64,000 bases of DNA from Actinocrispum wychmicini. GTDB lineage: Bacteria; Actinomycetota; Actinomycetes; Mycobacteriales; Pseudonocardiaceae. How positions within the stretch are numbered: position 1 is the stretch's first letter; the number at the start of each line of letters is the position of its first letter. The notes beneath the pieces were generated by a model. It saw only the letters and a program-made list of their open reading frames with translations, was not told the origin of the DNA and made no database searches. A program made the translations under genes and the position numbers. The DNA is taken from positions 62,001 to 126,000 of the forward strand of contig NZ_SLWS01000003.1 of the NCBI RefSeq assembly GCF_004345645.1, read 5' to 3'. Shown here piece by piece: positions 42,875 through 51,207 of this stretch.

Positions 42875-44041
42875 ATGCGCGCTGAATGGCACGAGACGCG
42901 GCTGCTCTGGGCCAGCCGGCCGGCACTGTTCGCTTTGCTGCGTACGGCCGCGTTGGGCGGTCCGGTGTGGCGGGCGCCGAAACTGGGCTGGCTGGTGACG
43001 GACCCGGTGGTCGCGCGGCGCGTTCTCAACGACCCCAAGCACTTCACGCTGCTCGGCGAAGGCGGTGTCGGGCATCTCTGGGCACAGGTACTCGGCGACT
43101 ACGTGTACCGCATCTTCGACGGCCCCGGCCACGCCGACCTACGCGCCCGTGCCCGTGACCTGTTCACGGACGCCACAGCGCGGCCGTTGGTGCGGCGCGT
43201 GTTCACACCGGCGCTCGAACCGGCGGTGGAACGGCTGCGGGCGGGCGGTGTCGTGGACGTGGCCGACCTGACCCGGGTGTTGGTGGGCCGGATGATGGCG
43301 GACATGCTGGGCCTGGACCTGCCAGCGGACGACGAGCGGTACCGCGAGGTGTTCGGTACGGGGGAGAAGCTGGCCAGGCTCGCGTTGGGCAGCGCCGCGT
43401 CCACGGAACTCCCGCCGGACGTGATCGCGCGAGCCAAGGCCATCATCGCGGGACTGACGAAGAACGTGCCCCAGGCGTATGCCGAGGCGTCCGCGGACAC
43501 TCTGCTCGGCCGCTGCCGCGAGCTCGGCCTGTCGTTGGAGGAAACCTCAGGGCTGGCGGCGTTGCTCATGGTCGCGGGTACGGAAACCGCGGCCACCGCG
43601 ATGACACGCATTCTCGCGTTGCTTCACGACACCGGCCAACAACACCTGCTGCGCGGCGAATCCCAGTTGATGTACGGGGTGATCAGCGAGGGGCTGCGCG
43701 TGACGACGCCCGCGCCTGTCATCGGCCGGAGCGTGAGCCGTGACATCACGGTCGGCCGGACGCGGATGCGCGCCGGCGACCGCGTCCTGCTGCTCACGCA
43801 CGTCGCGAACAACCGGATCGGCCGCTTCGACATCACCGGCCCGACCTACATTCCGGAGATCCGGCAACTCTGGTTCGGCGCCGGACGTCACCTCTGCCTC
43901 GGCGCCGCCTTGGCGCGTGCCGAGATCCGGCACTTCCTGGACGCGATGCTCGGCAACGGCCCGATCCAGATCGTGTCCCGCCGCCCGGCCAAGGGAGTGC
44001 TCATCCCCTCCTACGCCGAACTGCGCGTCACCATCGGCTAG
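42875..44041 (+). CDS. Cytochrome P450, paralogue of the operon P450
   Basis: A 388-residue bacterial P450 with the I-helix AGTETAATAM, the K-helix ExxR in VISEGLR and the heme loop FGAGRHLCLGAALA (Cys thiolate). It is soluble and of typical CYP length. Its N terminus (ALFALLRTAALGGPVWRAPKLGWLVTDPVVARRVL) is visibly similar to the P450 inside the OleA-OleD operon, so it is likely part of the same pathway although it is convergent with it (14-base overlap with the OleD-like gene). Confidence 0.9.
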   Translation: MRAEWHETRLLWASRPALFALLRTAALGGPVWRAPKLGWLVTDPVVARRVLNDPKHFTLLGEGGVGHLWAQVLGDYVYRIFDGPGHADLRARARDLFTDATARPLVRRVFTPALEPAVERLRAGGVVDVADLTRVLVGRMMADMLGLDLPADDERYREVFGTGEKLARLALGSAASTELPPDVIARAKAIIAGLTKNVPQAYAEASADTLLGRCRELGLSLEETSGLAALLMVAGTETAATAMTRILALLHDTGQQHLLRGESQLMYGVISEGLRVTTPAPVIGRSVSRDITVGRTRMRAGDRVLLLTHVANNRIGRFDITGPTYIPEIRQLWFGAGRHLCLGAALARAEIRHFLDAMLGNGPIQIVSRRPAKGVLIPSYAELRVTIG

Positions 44042-44945
44042 CGCCGGCGAAACTGGTCGGCAGCGGCTCGTAACCGAGCACGGTCCGCGCGGCGGTGATG
44101 TCCAGCGTGCGTTCGTAGGCGAGATGCGACACGGCGTACCTGGTGAGGCGCGGAGGTGCGTTTCGACGCGCGAACTTCTCCGCCAGCCATGCCACGGGCC
44201 ACGCGACCGGCAGCGGAACGAACTTGACCCGCGCGGGGATCGCCCGCTCGGCGAGAATCGTGGTCAGCGCGTCGGCAAGTAATACAGGTTCCGCGTCGGT
44301 GACATTGAAGATCCCTGTGGCATCCGCACCAGCCGCCAGCAGGCACGCCTGAGTCAGGTTCGCGACGGACGTCAGGCTGATCCGCTGGGTGCCGTCGCCG
44401 ACCGCGATCAGCCGCCGCCCACGTATCGCCTGCAACACACGCGGCAACAATGTGGTGTCGCCGGGGCCGTAGATCGCGTGCGGGCGAAGGATGACCGCGT
44501 CGGGGTGGTGCGACACCAGGCGTTCCGCCGCGGCTTTGCTTTCCCCGTAGGTGTTCACGTAGCGCTGGACAGGAGCCTGGTTCTCGACGGCGGCGACCGT
44601 CGGGCGATACGGGTCGTACACACTCGCTGTACTTACATGCACCACACGGACATCGGCGAACGTCTCAAGCATGTGCCGGGTGCCGTCCACGTTCGCCGCC
44701 CATTGCTCGCGCCGGGGCGCCCAGTCGGTGACACTGCCCGCGCAATGCACGACAGCGTCCACTGTGGGCGGACGCGGCAGGGGGCCTCGGGCGATGTCCC
44801 AGCTTTGATAGGGCGCGCCACCGACGTGTTCGCCGGCCACCTCGGCGCGTCGACCGAACGCGTGCACGGTCCAGCCGGCCTCGGTGGCGGCCCGGCACAC
44901 CGCGCCGCCCACGAACCCGGACGCCCCGGTCACCGCAAGGCGCAT
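44028..44945 (-). CDS. OleD/3beta-HSD-like NAD(P)-dependent reductase
   Basis: A 305-residue extended SDR. TGASGFVGGAV is the cofactor loop; the catalytic Tyr and Lys are in YGESK; VVHVSTASVYD carries the Ser. In long-chain olefin and lipstatin-type pathways this family member (OleD, LstD) reduces the 2-alkyl-3-ketoacid made by OleA to the beta-hydroxy acid. The gene is last of the operon and overlaps OleC by 16 bases, which supports that role. A sugar epimerase is the alternative. Confidence 0.78.
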   Translation of the reverse strand: MRLAVTGASGFVGGAVCRAATEAGWTVHAFGRRAEVAGEHVGGAPYQSWDIARGPLPRPPTVDAVVHCAGSVTDWAPRREQWAANVDGTRHMLETFADVRVVHVSTASVYDPYRPTVAAVENQAPVQRYVNTYGESKAAAERLVSHHPDAVILRPHAIYGPGDTTLLPRVLQAIRGRRLIAVGDGTQRISLTSVANLTQACLLAAGADATGIFNVTDAEPVLLADALTTILAERAIPARVKFVPLPVAWPVAWLAEKFARRNAPPRLTRYAVSHLAYERTLDITAARTVLGYEPLPTSFAGASRW

Positions 44946-46405
44946 CGCAACGCCTCCCGGTCCGGTTTACGGCTCCGTCCGCTGCGCGGCACCTCGGCGA
45001 TGGCGACGACCCGGTCGGGAAAGGCGCTCGGCGGGATCACCTCAGGCAATCGTCGCTTGACCGGGGACAGCGACGCGTCCGGTTCGAGCACCACGGCCAG
45101 GACGACCTCCTCGTCGCCGGTCTGCTCGTCGGGAATGCCGACGAGCAGGGCTTCGCGGACGCCCGGGATCGCCGTGACCATGGGCTCGTACAGGCCGGGA
45201 TAGATGTTGTGCTCGCCGCGGATCAGCATGTCCTTGCGGCGGCCGAGCATGATCACACGTCCGTCGTCGATCCGGCCGAGGTCACCGGTGTGCAACTTGG
45301 TTAACGATGGTTCACCCAGGTAGTGCGGGCAGACGTGCGGTGCCTGGACGACCAGTTCGTCGTCGACCACGGTGATCCGGACACCGTCGGGCGGTGTGCC
45401 GAGCAGGTCACCGGGACCCGGATGGGCCAGTTTCTCCTCGGCGGTCGCGAAAGCCAGCGGTGCCGCCTCGGTCATCCCGTAGATCGACAGGACCTCGGCG
45501 CCGGGCGCGGCGGCCTGGATCCGGCGTAGCAACGCGGGCACCACCGGCGCCGCACCAAGCAGGACCCCGCGAAGATCCGGCCACTTCGGCGTCACGTCCA
45601 ACACCCGGGCCGCGTCGCCGGGCACCAGGAACGCGTGTGTCACGTGCCGTTGTCTCATCTGGTCCACGAACCGGGCCGGATCCAGGGGAGTGCCTGGCAG
45701 GGACCAACAAGCGCCGCCGGCCAGCGCGGGCAGGCCCAGCATCAGTTGGTCGGTGTGCACGATGTCGCCCGGCTCCAGGGCACATCGTTGGCGCAGCATG
45801 CCCAGCCCAGCGGACAGGCTGCGCAGCGTGTGTACGACAGCGCGTGGGCGTGCGGTGGTGCCGGACGTGAAGATCACCACAGCGGGCGCATCCGGATCCG
45901 GTTCGTCGGGGAGGCTCGGACCCACGATCTTGCGCAACGGCCTTGCCCCACGCGGCACTCCCGGCAGCCATCGCCCGCTGTAGATGTGTCGAACGGGTAG
46001 CGCGGACAAGTCAGGCAGCAGCAGCCCACGGCGGCGTACGTAGGCACGGGCCGGACGCAGACCGCCTGCGGCGTAAAGCAACGACTCCGCCGCCGACCAT
46101 CGCGCACCCGCCAACTCCGCACGTGCGGAGAACAGTTCCGTGCCCACACCAGGGTCGATGAAGACGATGGTCCCGCCGGCGGCGACCGTCGCGAGCGCCA
46201 GCACAAGCGCGTCCAGCCCCGGGCGGATGGAGAACAGCAGGCTGTCGCCCGGCATGAATCCGTTGGCACGCAAACCACCCGCAGTCGCCTTGACGCGCTG
46301 GGTGAGCGTGCCGTAGCTGATCTGCCGCCCGTGTGCGTCGATCAGGGCGACGGCGTGCGGTGTTTGTTCGCCGTGGTCGAGTACGGTCCGCAGCAGGTCA
46401 GGCAC
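44930..46405 (-). CDS. OleC-type AMP-binding enzyme, probable beta-lactone synthetase
   Basis: A 491-residue ANL-superfamily adenylating protein: P-loop FTSGTTARPRAVVHT, the aromatic IYGMTEAAP, the hinge TGDLGRIDDGRVIMLGRRKDM and the C-terminal catalytic Lys in GRSRKPDREAL. Surrounded by OleA- and OleD-like genes, the best reading is OleC/LstC, which activates the 3-hydroxy acid with ATP and closes a beta-lactone without CoA. An acyl-CoA synthetase is the alternative. GTG 46405 overlaps the P450 stop by eight bases; an upstream TTG is less likely. Confidence 0.75.
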   Translation of the reverse strand: MPDLLRTVLDHGEQTPHAVALIDAHGRQISYGTLTQRVKATAGGLRANGFMPGDSLLFSIRPGLDALVLALATVAAGGTIVFIDPGVGTELFSARAELAGARWSAAESLLYAAGGLRPARAYVRRRGLLLPDLSALPVRHIYSGRWLPGVPRGARPLRKIVGPSLPDEPDPDAPAVVIFTSGTTARPRAVVHTLRSLSAGLGMLRQRCALEPGDIVHTDQLMLGLPALAGGACWSLPGTPLDPARFVDQMRQRHVTHAFLVPGDAARVLDVTPKWPDLRGVLLGAAPVVPALLRRIQAAAPGAEVLSIYGMTEAAPLAFATAEEKLAHPGPGDLLGTPPDGVRITVVDDELVVQAPHVCPHYLGEPSLTKLHTGDLGRIDDGRVIMLGRRKDMLIRGEHNIYPGLYEPMVTAIPGVREALLVGIPDEQTGDEEVVLAVVLEPDASLSPVKRRLPEVIPPSAFPDRVVAIAEVPRSGRSRKPDREALRCALR

Positions 46406-47546
46406 GGGCCACCTCAAGCACTCGGTATGTCGGGATGAGCACGCCCGTGCTGTAGCGGCGGCGGACGACCCGCAGCGGAGCGAACCGTGTCACTGTCCGC
46501 GCCAGCGCCCGGATCTCGGCCATGGCCAACGGGTAGCCGATGCAGAAGTGTGTTCCGGATCCGAACCACAGCCGGTTCAGCTCCGGCGGCGGCACCCGGT
46601 CCGGATCGAAGTCATGGCCGTGCGCGCGAGCGCAGTTGTGGGTGGCGATCAGGACCCGCTCGCCAGGGCGCACCTTCATCCGCCCGATCCGCGCCGGCTC
46701 CGCCACACTGCGCAGCATCGCCGGGCTCGGGGTGGTCACCCGCAGCGCTTCCTCGATACAGCGGTCGAGCAGATCGGGCTCGTCCGCGAGTCGACCCTGG
46801 ACGCCGCTGTCGCACAGCAGCGCGATCAGCCGAGGGACGAGGGTCGCCACCGTCTCGGTCCCGGTGAGGAACAACGCCGCCGCCGTGCCCAACGCCTCGT
46901 CCTTGGACAGCCCCAACTCCCGCATCCGGCCCATGACTGTCTTCTCGTCGCCCGACTCGTACGTGACGGCCGCGGGACTCGTGATCTCGCCGAGCACCCG
47001 TTTCGCCGTCCGAACCTGAGTCGGCGACAGCTCCTTTGTGGACAGTCGGACCATGGCCGTGATCTCCTCGCCATGGGCGAACATCCGGCGGCACGTGGCT
47101 TCGTCCGCGTCGATGCCGACCAGCGCGCAGATCACCGCCCCGGCGCAGATCCGGGTCGTGTCGACCAGATCCACCGGACGTCCGGACGCCAGCCGGTCCG
47201 CCAACACAGCCAGCGGCCCGACGAGCACGCGGTCGCACAGGTCGTCGACGTAACCGGCCGTGAACAAGCCGGAAAGCTTGCGCCGCATCACTTTGTGGTC
47301 GGCGTCCTCCATGTTGAGCAAGGCCGCCGAACCCACCACCGGCGACCACAGCGCGCCAGAGGAACCGGGTCCGGTCTTGCGGAACGCGGACGTGTCGCGC
47401 AGCACCTGGTGGGCCAGCGTGGCGTCGTTGACCACCACACCGAGCCGAGGCACGCGCACGACGGGCCCGGCGTGGGCCACGAGCCGCAGGAACGGGTAGG
47501 CGAGCGGATGCGCGGCCAGGTACAGCAGCCGTTCGTGGCGGCTCAT
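46398..47546 (-). CDS. Cytochrome P450 in OleA-OleD operon
   Basis: A 382-residue P450. It has TGTETVATLV in helix I, ExxR in CIEEALRV and the heme loop FGSGTHFCIGYPLAMAE. It lies between GT2 and OleC-type genes with ATGA/8-base overlaps at both ends, so it is an obligate member of the operon and probably oxidises the lipid chain or the nucleus of the product. Redox partners (ferredoxin) are not nearby. Confidence 0.9.
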   Translation of the reverse strand: MSRHERLLYLAAHPLAYPFLRLVAHAGPVVRVPRLGVVVNDATLAHQVLRDTSAFRKTGPGSSGALWSPVVGSAALLNMEDADHKVMRRKLSGLFTAGYVDDLCDRVLVGPLAVLADRLASGRPVDLVDTTRICAGAVICALVGIDADEATCRRMFAHGEEITAMVRLSTKELSPTQVRTAKRVLGEITSPAAVTYESGDEKTVMGRMRELGLSKDEALGTAAALFLTGTETVATLVPRLIALLCDSGVQGRLADEPDLLDRCIEEALRVTTPSPAMLRSVAEPARIGRMKVRPGERVLIATHNCARAHGHDFDPDRVPPPELNRLWFGSGTHFCIGYPLAMAEIRALARTVTRFAPLRVVRRRYSTGVLIPTYRVLEVARA

Positions 47547-48274
47547 CGGACGTCCACCACGTCCGGCCGCGCCCGATGGTCGGCGTACCAGGCGAGCGTG
47601 CGGACGAGGCCGTACGCGCGAAGTCGACGTACGGAACCCAACACGAGCACATCGTCGCGCCGCCCGTACGCGTTGGTCACGCGCCGAACCCGATTGACCA
47701 ACGCGCGGTCCTCATGGACCTCCTCGATCGCGGTCCGCGGGAATCCGCCACTGGCCAGGTAAAGCTCGGCCGTGATGGCAAGATTGCAGCCAGGGCACAT
47801 CATGTACGGCCCCAGGTACCCCGGATCCCGGTTGCCGGGGCGGAACCGGCCGAACACGGCGGCCGACTCGACGACCGACGGCAGCAGTGTCCGTTCCCAC
47901 CAGCGCAACCGGAACTCGTCGGTCCGGGGCCGCAGCCGGCCGCCGATGAGCCGCAGACCGTCCGCGAAACCCCGCCTGATCGCGCCGATCCAATCGGGGT
48001 CCGGCAGGCAGTCGGCGTCGGTGCGGGCGAGATGCGTGGCGCCATGGTCGATCGCATACCGTATTCCGGTGTCGGCCGCGGCTCCGGTGCCTTTGTGGTC
48101 CTCCCGGATCACCTCCACGCCGAAGTCCTTGGCGATCGCGGCGGTCCGGTCAGTGCTGGCGTTGTCCACCACGACCACGCTGAAGTCCTTGTCGCGCTGG
48201 GACTCCAGTGCGCCGAGCGTGGCGGCGATGCTGTTCTCCTCGTTGTACGCCGGAATGACGACCCACAGTTCCAT
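47543..48274 (-). CDS. GT2-family glycosyltransferase
   Basis: A 243-residue GT-A enzyme: WVVIPAYNEENSIAATLGAL at the nucleotide site, ARTDADCLPDPDW with the metal-binding DxD, and a GPYMMCPGCNLAITAELY acceptor segment with an EVHEDRALV acidic motif. It would transfer a sugar to a lipid or hydroxylated product. It overlaps the OleA stop by one base and the P450 start by four, so it belongs to the pathway. No transmembrane helix is evident. Acceptor unknown. Confidence 0.85.
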   Translation of the reverse strand: MELWVVIPAYNEENSIAATLGALESQRDKDFSVVVVDNASTDRTAAIAKDFGVEVIREDHKGTGAAADTGIRYAIDHGATHLARTDADCLPDPDWIGAIRRGFADGLRLIGGRLRPRTDEFRLRWWERTLLPSVVESAAVFGRFRPGNRDPGYLGPYMMCPGCNLAITAELYLASGGFPRTAIEEVHEDRALVNRVRRVTNAYGRRDDVLVLGSVRRLRAYGLVRTLAWYADHRARPDVVDVR

Positions 48275-49278
48275 CACAGCTCCACGAACATCACGCCGAG
48301 GCTGACCCCGCCGGCCAGGCCGATCAACGCCACCCGGTCGCCCGGCTCCGCCCGCCCCTGCTGCAACGCCGTGGACAGCTGGAACGGGAGCGTGGCCGAC
48401 GCCAGGTTGCCGTGGTCGGGCAGGGTCACCACGACCCGGTCGGCCGGCAGTCCGGCGCCGTCGACGAGCGTCCGGAGGTACGGCATGGCCACCTGGTGGA
48501 CACAGATCACGGCGAAGTCGTGCCAGCCGAGGCCCGCGCCGGCCAGTGCGGCGTCCAGCGGCGCCCGGCCGAGCGCCTCGAACGCCTTGCGCAGCGCCGG
48601 TCCGTTCAGTTTGAAGTACGTGTACTCGGGGTCGCGGGGATGCGCCGACCCGCCGCCCGGCAGCGTGCCCACCTGCCACTGGGCGGAGTCCGCGACGAAG
48701 GAGCGGTGGAAGATCCCGCCGCCGTCGGCGCGTTCGAGGAGGATCGCGGCACCGGCGTCGGACAGCGTGTACCCGGGGAACGACTCGGCGAACTGGGCGA
48801 AATTCCTGACCTGCCAACGGATCGCGCGGGACGGCGTCTCGCCGGTGGCGACGAGCACCCGCTCGTACCCACCCGTGGCGATCAGCGCCTCGGCCACTTC
48901 AAGTCCATTGAGAACACTGTTGCAGGCGTTCTTCACGTCGAACGCGGGGCAGCGGGCGCCGAGCTTGGCGCACACCATGTGCGCGGTCGCCGGCTCGGCC
49001 ATGTCCTGCGACGCCGACGCGAACAGCACCAAGTCCAGTTCCGCTGCGGCGACTCCCGCGTCCGCCAACAGCTTCACCGACGCGGCCACCGCCAGGTCGG
49101 ACGCCTGCACCGAGTCCTCGGCGATGTGCCGTGTGCGTATCCCGGTCATCGCTTCGACGATGCCCGCGCGGGGCACGAAACCCGCGCTGTTCCGACGGAT
49201 CTCTTCCTCCACCGCCTGGCTGGTCATCAGCCGTTCCGGCAGGTACGCCGCGACCCCGGCGATCCTCGCTCGATTCAT
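48274..49278 (-). CDS. OleA-type thiolase-fold condensing enzyme
   Basis: A 334-residue KAS III/thiolase-superfamily enzyme with Cys119 in NACNSVL, His261 in CVHQVAMPYL and Asn291 in DHGNLASATLP, the FabH-type triad. Glu95 in MAEPATA fits the position of the OleA-specific catalytic glutamate; this correspondence is from memory. OleA joins two fatty acyl-CoAs head to head to give a 2-alkyl-3-keto acid. An ordinary FabH initiating fatty acid synthesis is possible but the OleC/OleD neighbours favour OleA. It overlaps the DMT gene by four bases at the start and GT2 by one at the end. Confidence 0.78.
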   Translation of the reverse strand: MNRARIAGVAAYLPERLMTSQAVEEEIRRNSAGFVPRAGIVEAMTGIRTRHIAEDSVQASDLAVAASVKLLADAGVAAAELDLVLFASASQDMAEPATAHMVCAKLGARCPAFDVKNACNSVLNGLEVAEALIATGGYERVLVATGETPSRAIRWQVRNFAQFAESFPGYTLSDAGAAILLERADGGGIFHRSFVADSAQWQVGTLPGGGSAHPRDPEYTYFKLNGPALRKAFEALGRAPLDAALAGAGLGWHDFAVICVHQVAMPYLRTLVDGAGLPADRVVVTLPDHGNLASATLPFQLSTALQQGRAEPGDRVALIGLAGGVSLGVMFVEL

Positions 49279-50159
49279 CCTCGTCCCCCTCCTGTAACGA
49301 CGTTTCCGCGGCGGGTCAGAACCGCGACGCCGACGACCACGGCCACCGCCCCGAAGGCCTCGCCGATCAGCGCGGCCGGCGTGGCCGCCACGGTCTCACC
49401 CAGCCAACCCACCCCGACGACGACCGCCACCAGGGGATCCACCGTGGTGATCACGGCCAGCGCCACCGCGACCTGCCTGCCCTGCTGGAACGCGTTCTGG
49501 CTGAGCAGGAAGCCCGGTGGACCGGTCACGCAGGCCACGAGCAGAGCCCAGTGCTGGAACGGTTCGCCGACGCCGCCGAAGCGGATCTGGACCGCCACGG
49601 CCTTGAGCAACCCGGCTGTGACGCCGTAACAGACACCGGCCGCCAGTGCCAGCGCCAGCGCCCGGACCTCCCCGGTGAACCTGGTCGCGGCCAGTACGGC
49701 GGCCACCACCACGGGGCCGAACACCAGCGCAAGCGGCGCGGCGTCCCGGACGTCGAACTCGGTGACCTGGCCGGACGGCTGGGCGACCAGCAGGAACACC
49801 GACAACCCGCCGACACACGCGAACGCTCCCAGCGCGACGGTCCGGTCCACCCGCCGCCGTGTCATCCACGCGGCGAACCCGGCGCCGAACAACGCGCTGG
49901 TCACACCGAGTGGCTGGACGAGGGCGAGCGGCCCGAACGCCAGCGCGATCGCCTGCGACACGAACCCCACCCCCAAACTCACCAGCCCGACCAGCCACAT
50001 CGGCTTGCGGACCAACCTAAGCAGCAACCCGGGATGCAAGGTCCTCCCAGTGCGGACCTCCTTCGCGGCACGTTGCTGGGCCACGCCGGCCAGCCCGAAG
50101 CTCGCCGCTCCCGCGATCGCGCAGCAAACGGCGACGAGCATCGCACCGGTCTCGGTCAC
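49275..50159 (-). CDS. DMT-family membrane transporter
   Basis: A 294-residue protein with about nine to ten hydrophobic helices (AIALAFGPLALVQPLGVTSALFGAGFAAW, LALALAAGVCYGVTAGLLKAVAV, VITTVDPLVAVVVGVGWLGE). It resembles the transporter half of the fusion protein at 4.5 kb. As first gene of the operon (overlapping OleA by four bases) it is a candidate exporter of the product. GTG start at 50159; its promoter must lie in the 109-base gap before the aldo-keto reductase start. Confidence 0.85.
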   Translation of the reverse strand: MTETGAMLVAVCCAIAGAASFGLAGVAQQRAAKEVRTGRTLHPGLLLRLVRKPMWLVGLVSLGVGFVSQAIALAFGPLALVQPLGVTSALFGAGFAAWMTRRRVDRTVALGAFACVGGLSVFLLVAQPSGQVTEFDVRDAAPLALVFGPVVVAAVLAATRFTGEVRALALALAAGVCYGVTAGLLKAVAVQIRFGGVGEPFQHWALLVACVTGPPGFLLSQNAFQQGRQVAVALAVITTVDPLVAVVVGVGWLGETVAATPAALIGEAFGAVAVVVGVAVLTRRGNVVTGGGRG

Positions 50160-50268
50160 TGGCCCCCTCTACGTGATCGTCGAGGCTAACCGCGATCCGG
50201 ACGCCGCACACAAGGTTCGAAAAGGCGGGCAGGTGGGCAACGGCGGCGATCTCGGCCAGGATCGGGGG

Positions 50269-51189
50269 GTGCGCTACCACCGGCTCGGCCGCAGCGACCT
50301 GGACATCTCCGTACTCGTGATGGGGTGCGGCAACTTCGGCGGGATGGGCTCGGCGCCCGACCTGTTCGGCAAGGGCGACGACGAGCCCTCGGCGTACACC
50401 CTGCTGGACGCCGCCTTCGCCGCCGGGATCACCATGTACGACACGGCCAACTCGTACGGCGGCGGCCGGTCGGAGGAATGGCTGGGGCAGTGGCTGACCA
50501 GCCGGGGTGTCCGCGACGACGTGCTCGTGACGACCAAGGTCGGCAACCGGATCAGCCCGCACGACGGTGGCCTGTCGGCCGCGCACATCCGTCACCAGAT
50601 CGACGCTAGCCTGCGGCGACTCAACACCGACCGCGTTGACCTGTACCTGACACACGTGTTCGACCCGGACACCCCGATCGAGGAGACCGTCGGCGCGTTC
50701 GACTCGCTGATCCAGGCGGGCAAGATCCGCCACTACGGCATGAGCAACTTCACCGGGTCCCAACTCGCCCAGGCCGGGGGGACACCTGTGAACCTGCAGA
50801 ACGCCTACAACCTGGTCGACCGCTCCGACGACGGGTTCGACGTCTGCGCCCGCCGCGGAATCGGCTTCACCGCGTACAGCCCCTTGGCCGGAGGCCTGCT
50901 CACGGGCAAGTATCGGTCCGGTGTCCCCGCCGGCACCCGCCGGGCGCTACGGCCGGACTGGTACTCCACAGTCCCACCTGAGACGCTCGCCCAAGTCGTC
51001 GATCGTCTCGACGTGGTGGCGGCCGCACGCGGCACGCGAATCGACACCATCGCCTTGGCCTGGGTACTGACGGACCCCGGTGTGGCGGGCGCGATCATCG
51101 CCCCACGGACAACGGACCAGCTCACCACCGCGCTGGCGGCCGTGGACACCGCCCTTTCGCTGGACGAACGGGCAGCGCTCACGGCCTGA
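50269..51189 (+). CDS. Aldo/keto reductase
   Basis: A 306-residue AKR. The tetrad is visible: Asp in YDTANSYG, Tyr in the same loop, Lys in TTKVGN and His in LTHVFDPD; the NADPH-binding IIAPRTTDQL is near the C terminus. It reduces aldehydes or ketones with NADPH. GTG 50269 is used (AGGATCGGGG upstream), GTG 50233 is an alternative. It is divergent from the beta-lactone-type operon and convergent with the chitinase, 18 bases apart. Confidence 0.9.
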   Translation: MRYHRLGRSDLDISVLVMGCGNFGGMGSAPDLFGKGDDEPSAYTLLDAAFAAGITMYDTANSYGGGRSEEWLGQWLTSRGVRDDVLVTTKVGNRISPHDGGLSAAHIRHQIDASLRRLNTDRVDLYLTHVFDPDTPIEETVGAFDSLIQAGKIRHYGMSNFTGSQLAQAGGTPVNLQNAYNLVDRSDDGFDVCARRGIGFTAYSPLAGGLLTGKYRSGVPAGTRRALRPDWYSTVPPETLAQVVDRLDVVAAARGTRIDTIALAWVLTDPGVAGAIIAPRTTDQLTTALAAVDTALSLDERAALTA

Positions 51190-51207
51190 CCAGCGCGGCT
51201 TCCCGGG

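Noticed and set aside
44930..46405. NRPS adenylation or fatty-acid CoA ligase module
   Set aside because: No carrier or condensation domains follow, and the OleA/OleD neighbours fit OleC better, although a CoA ligase is not excluded.
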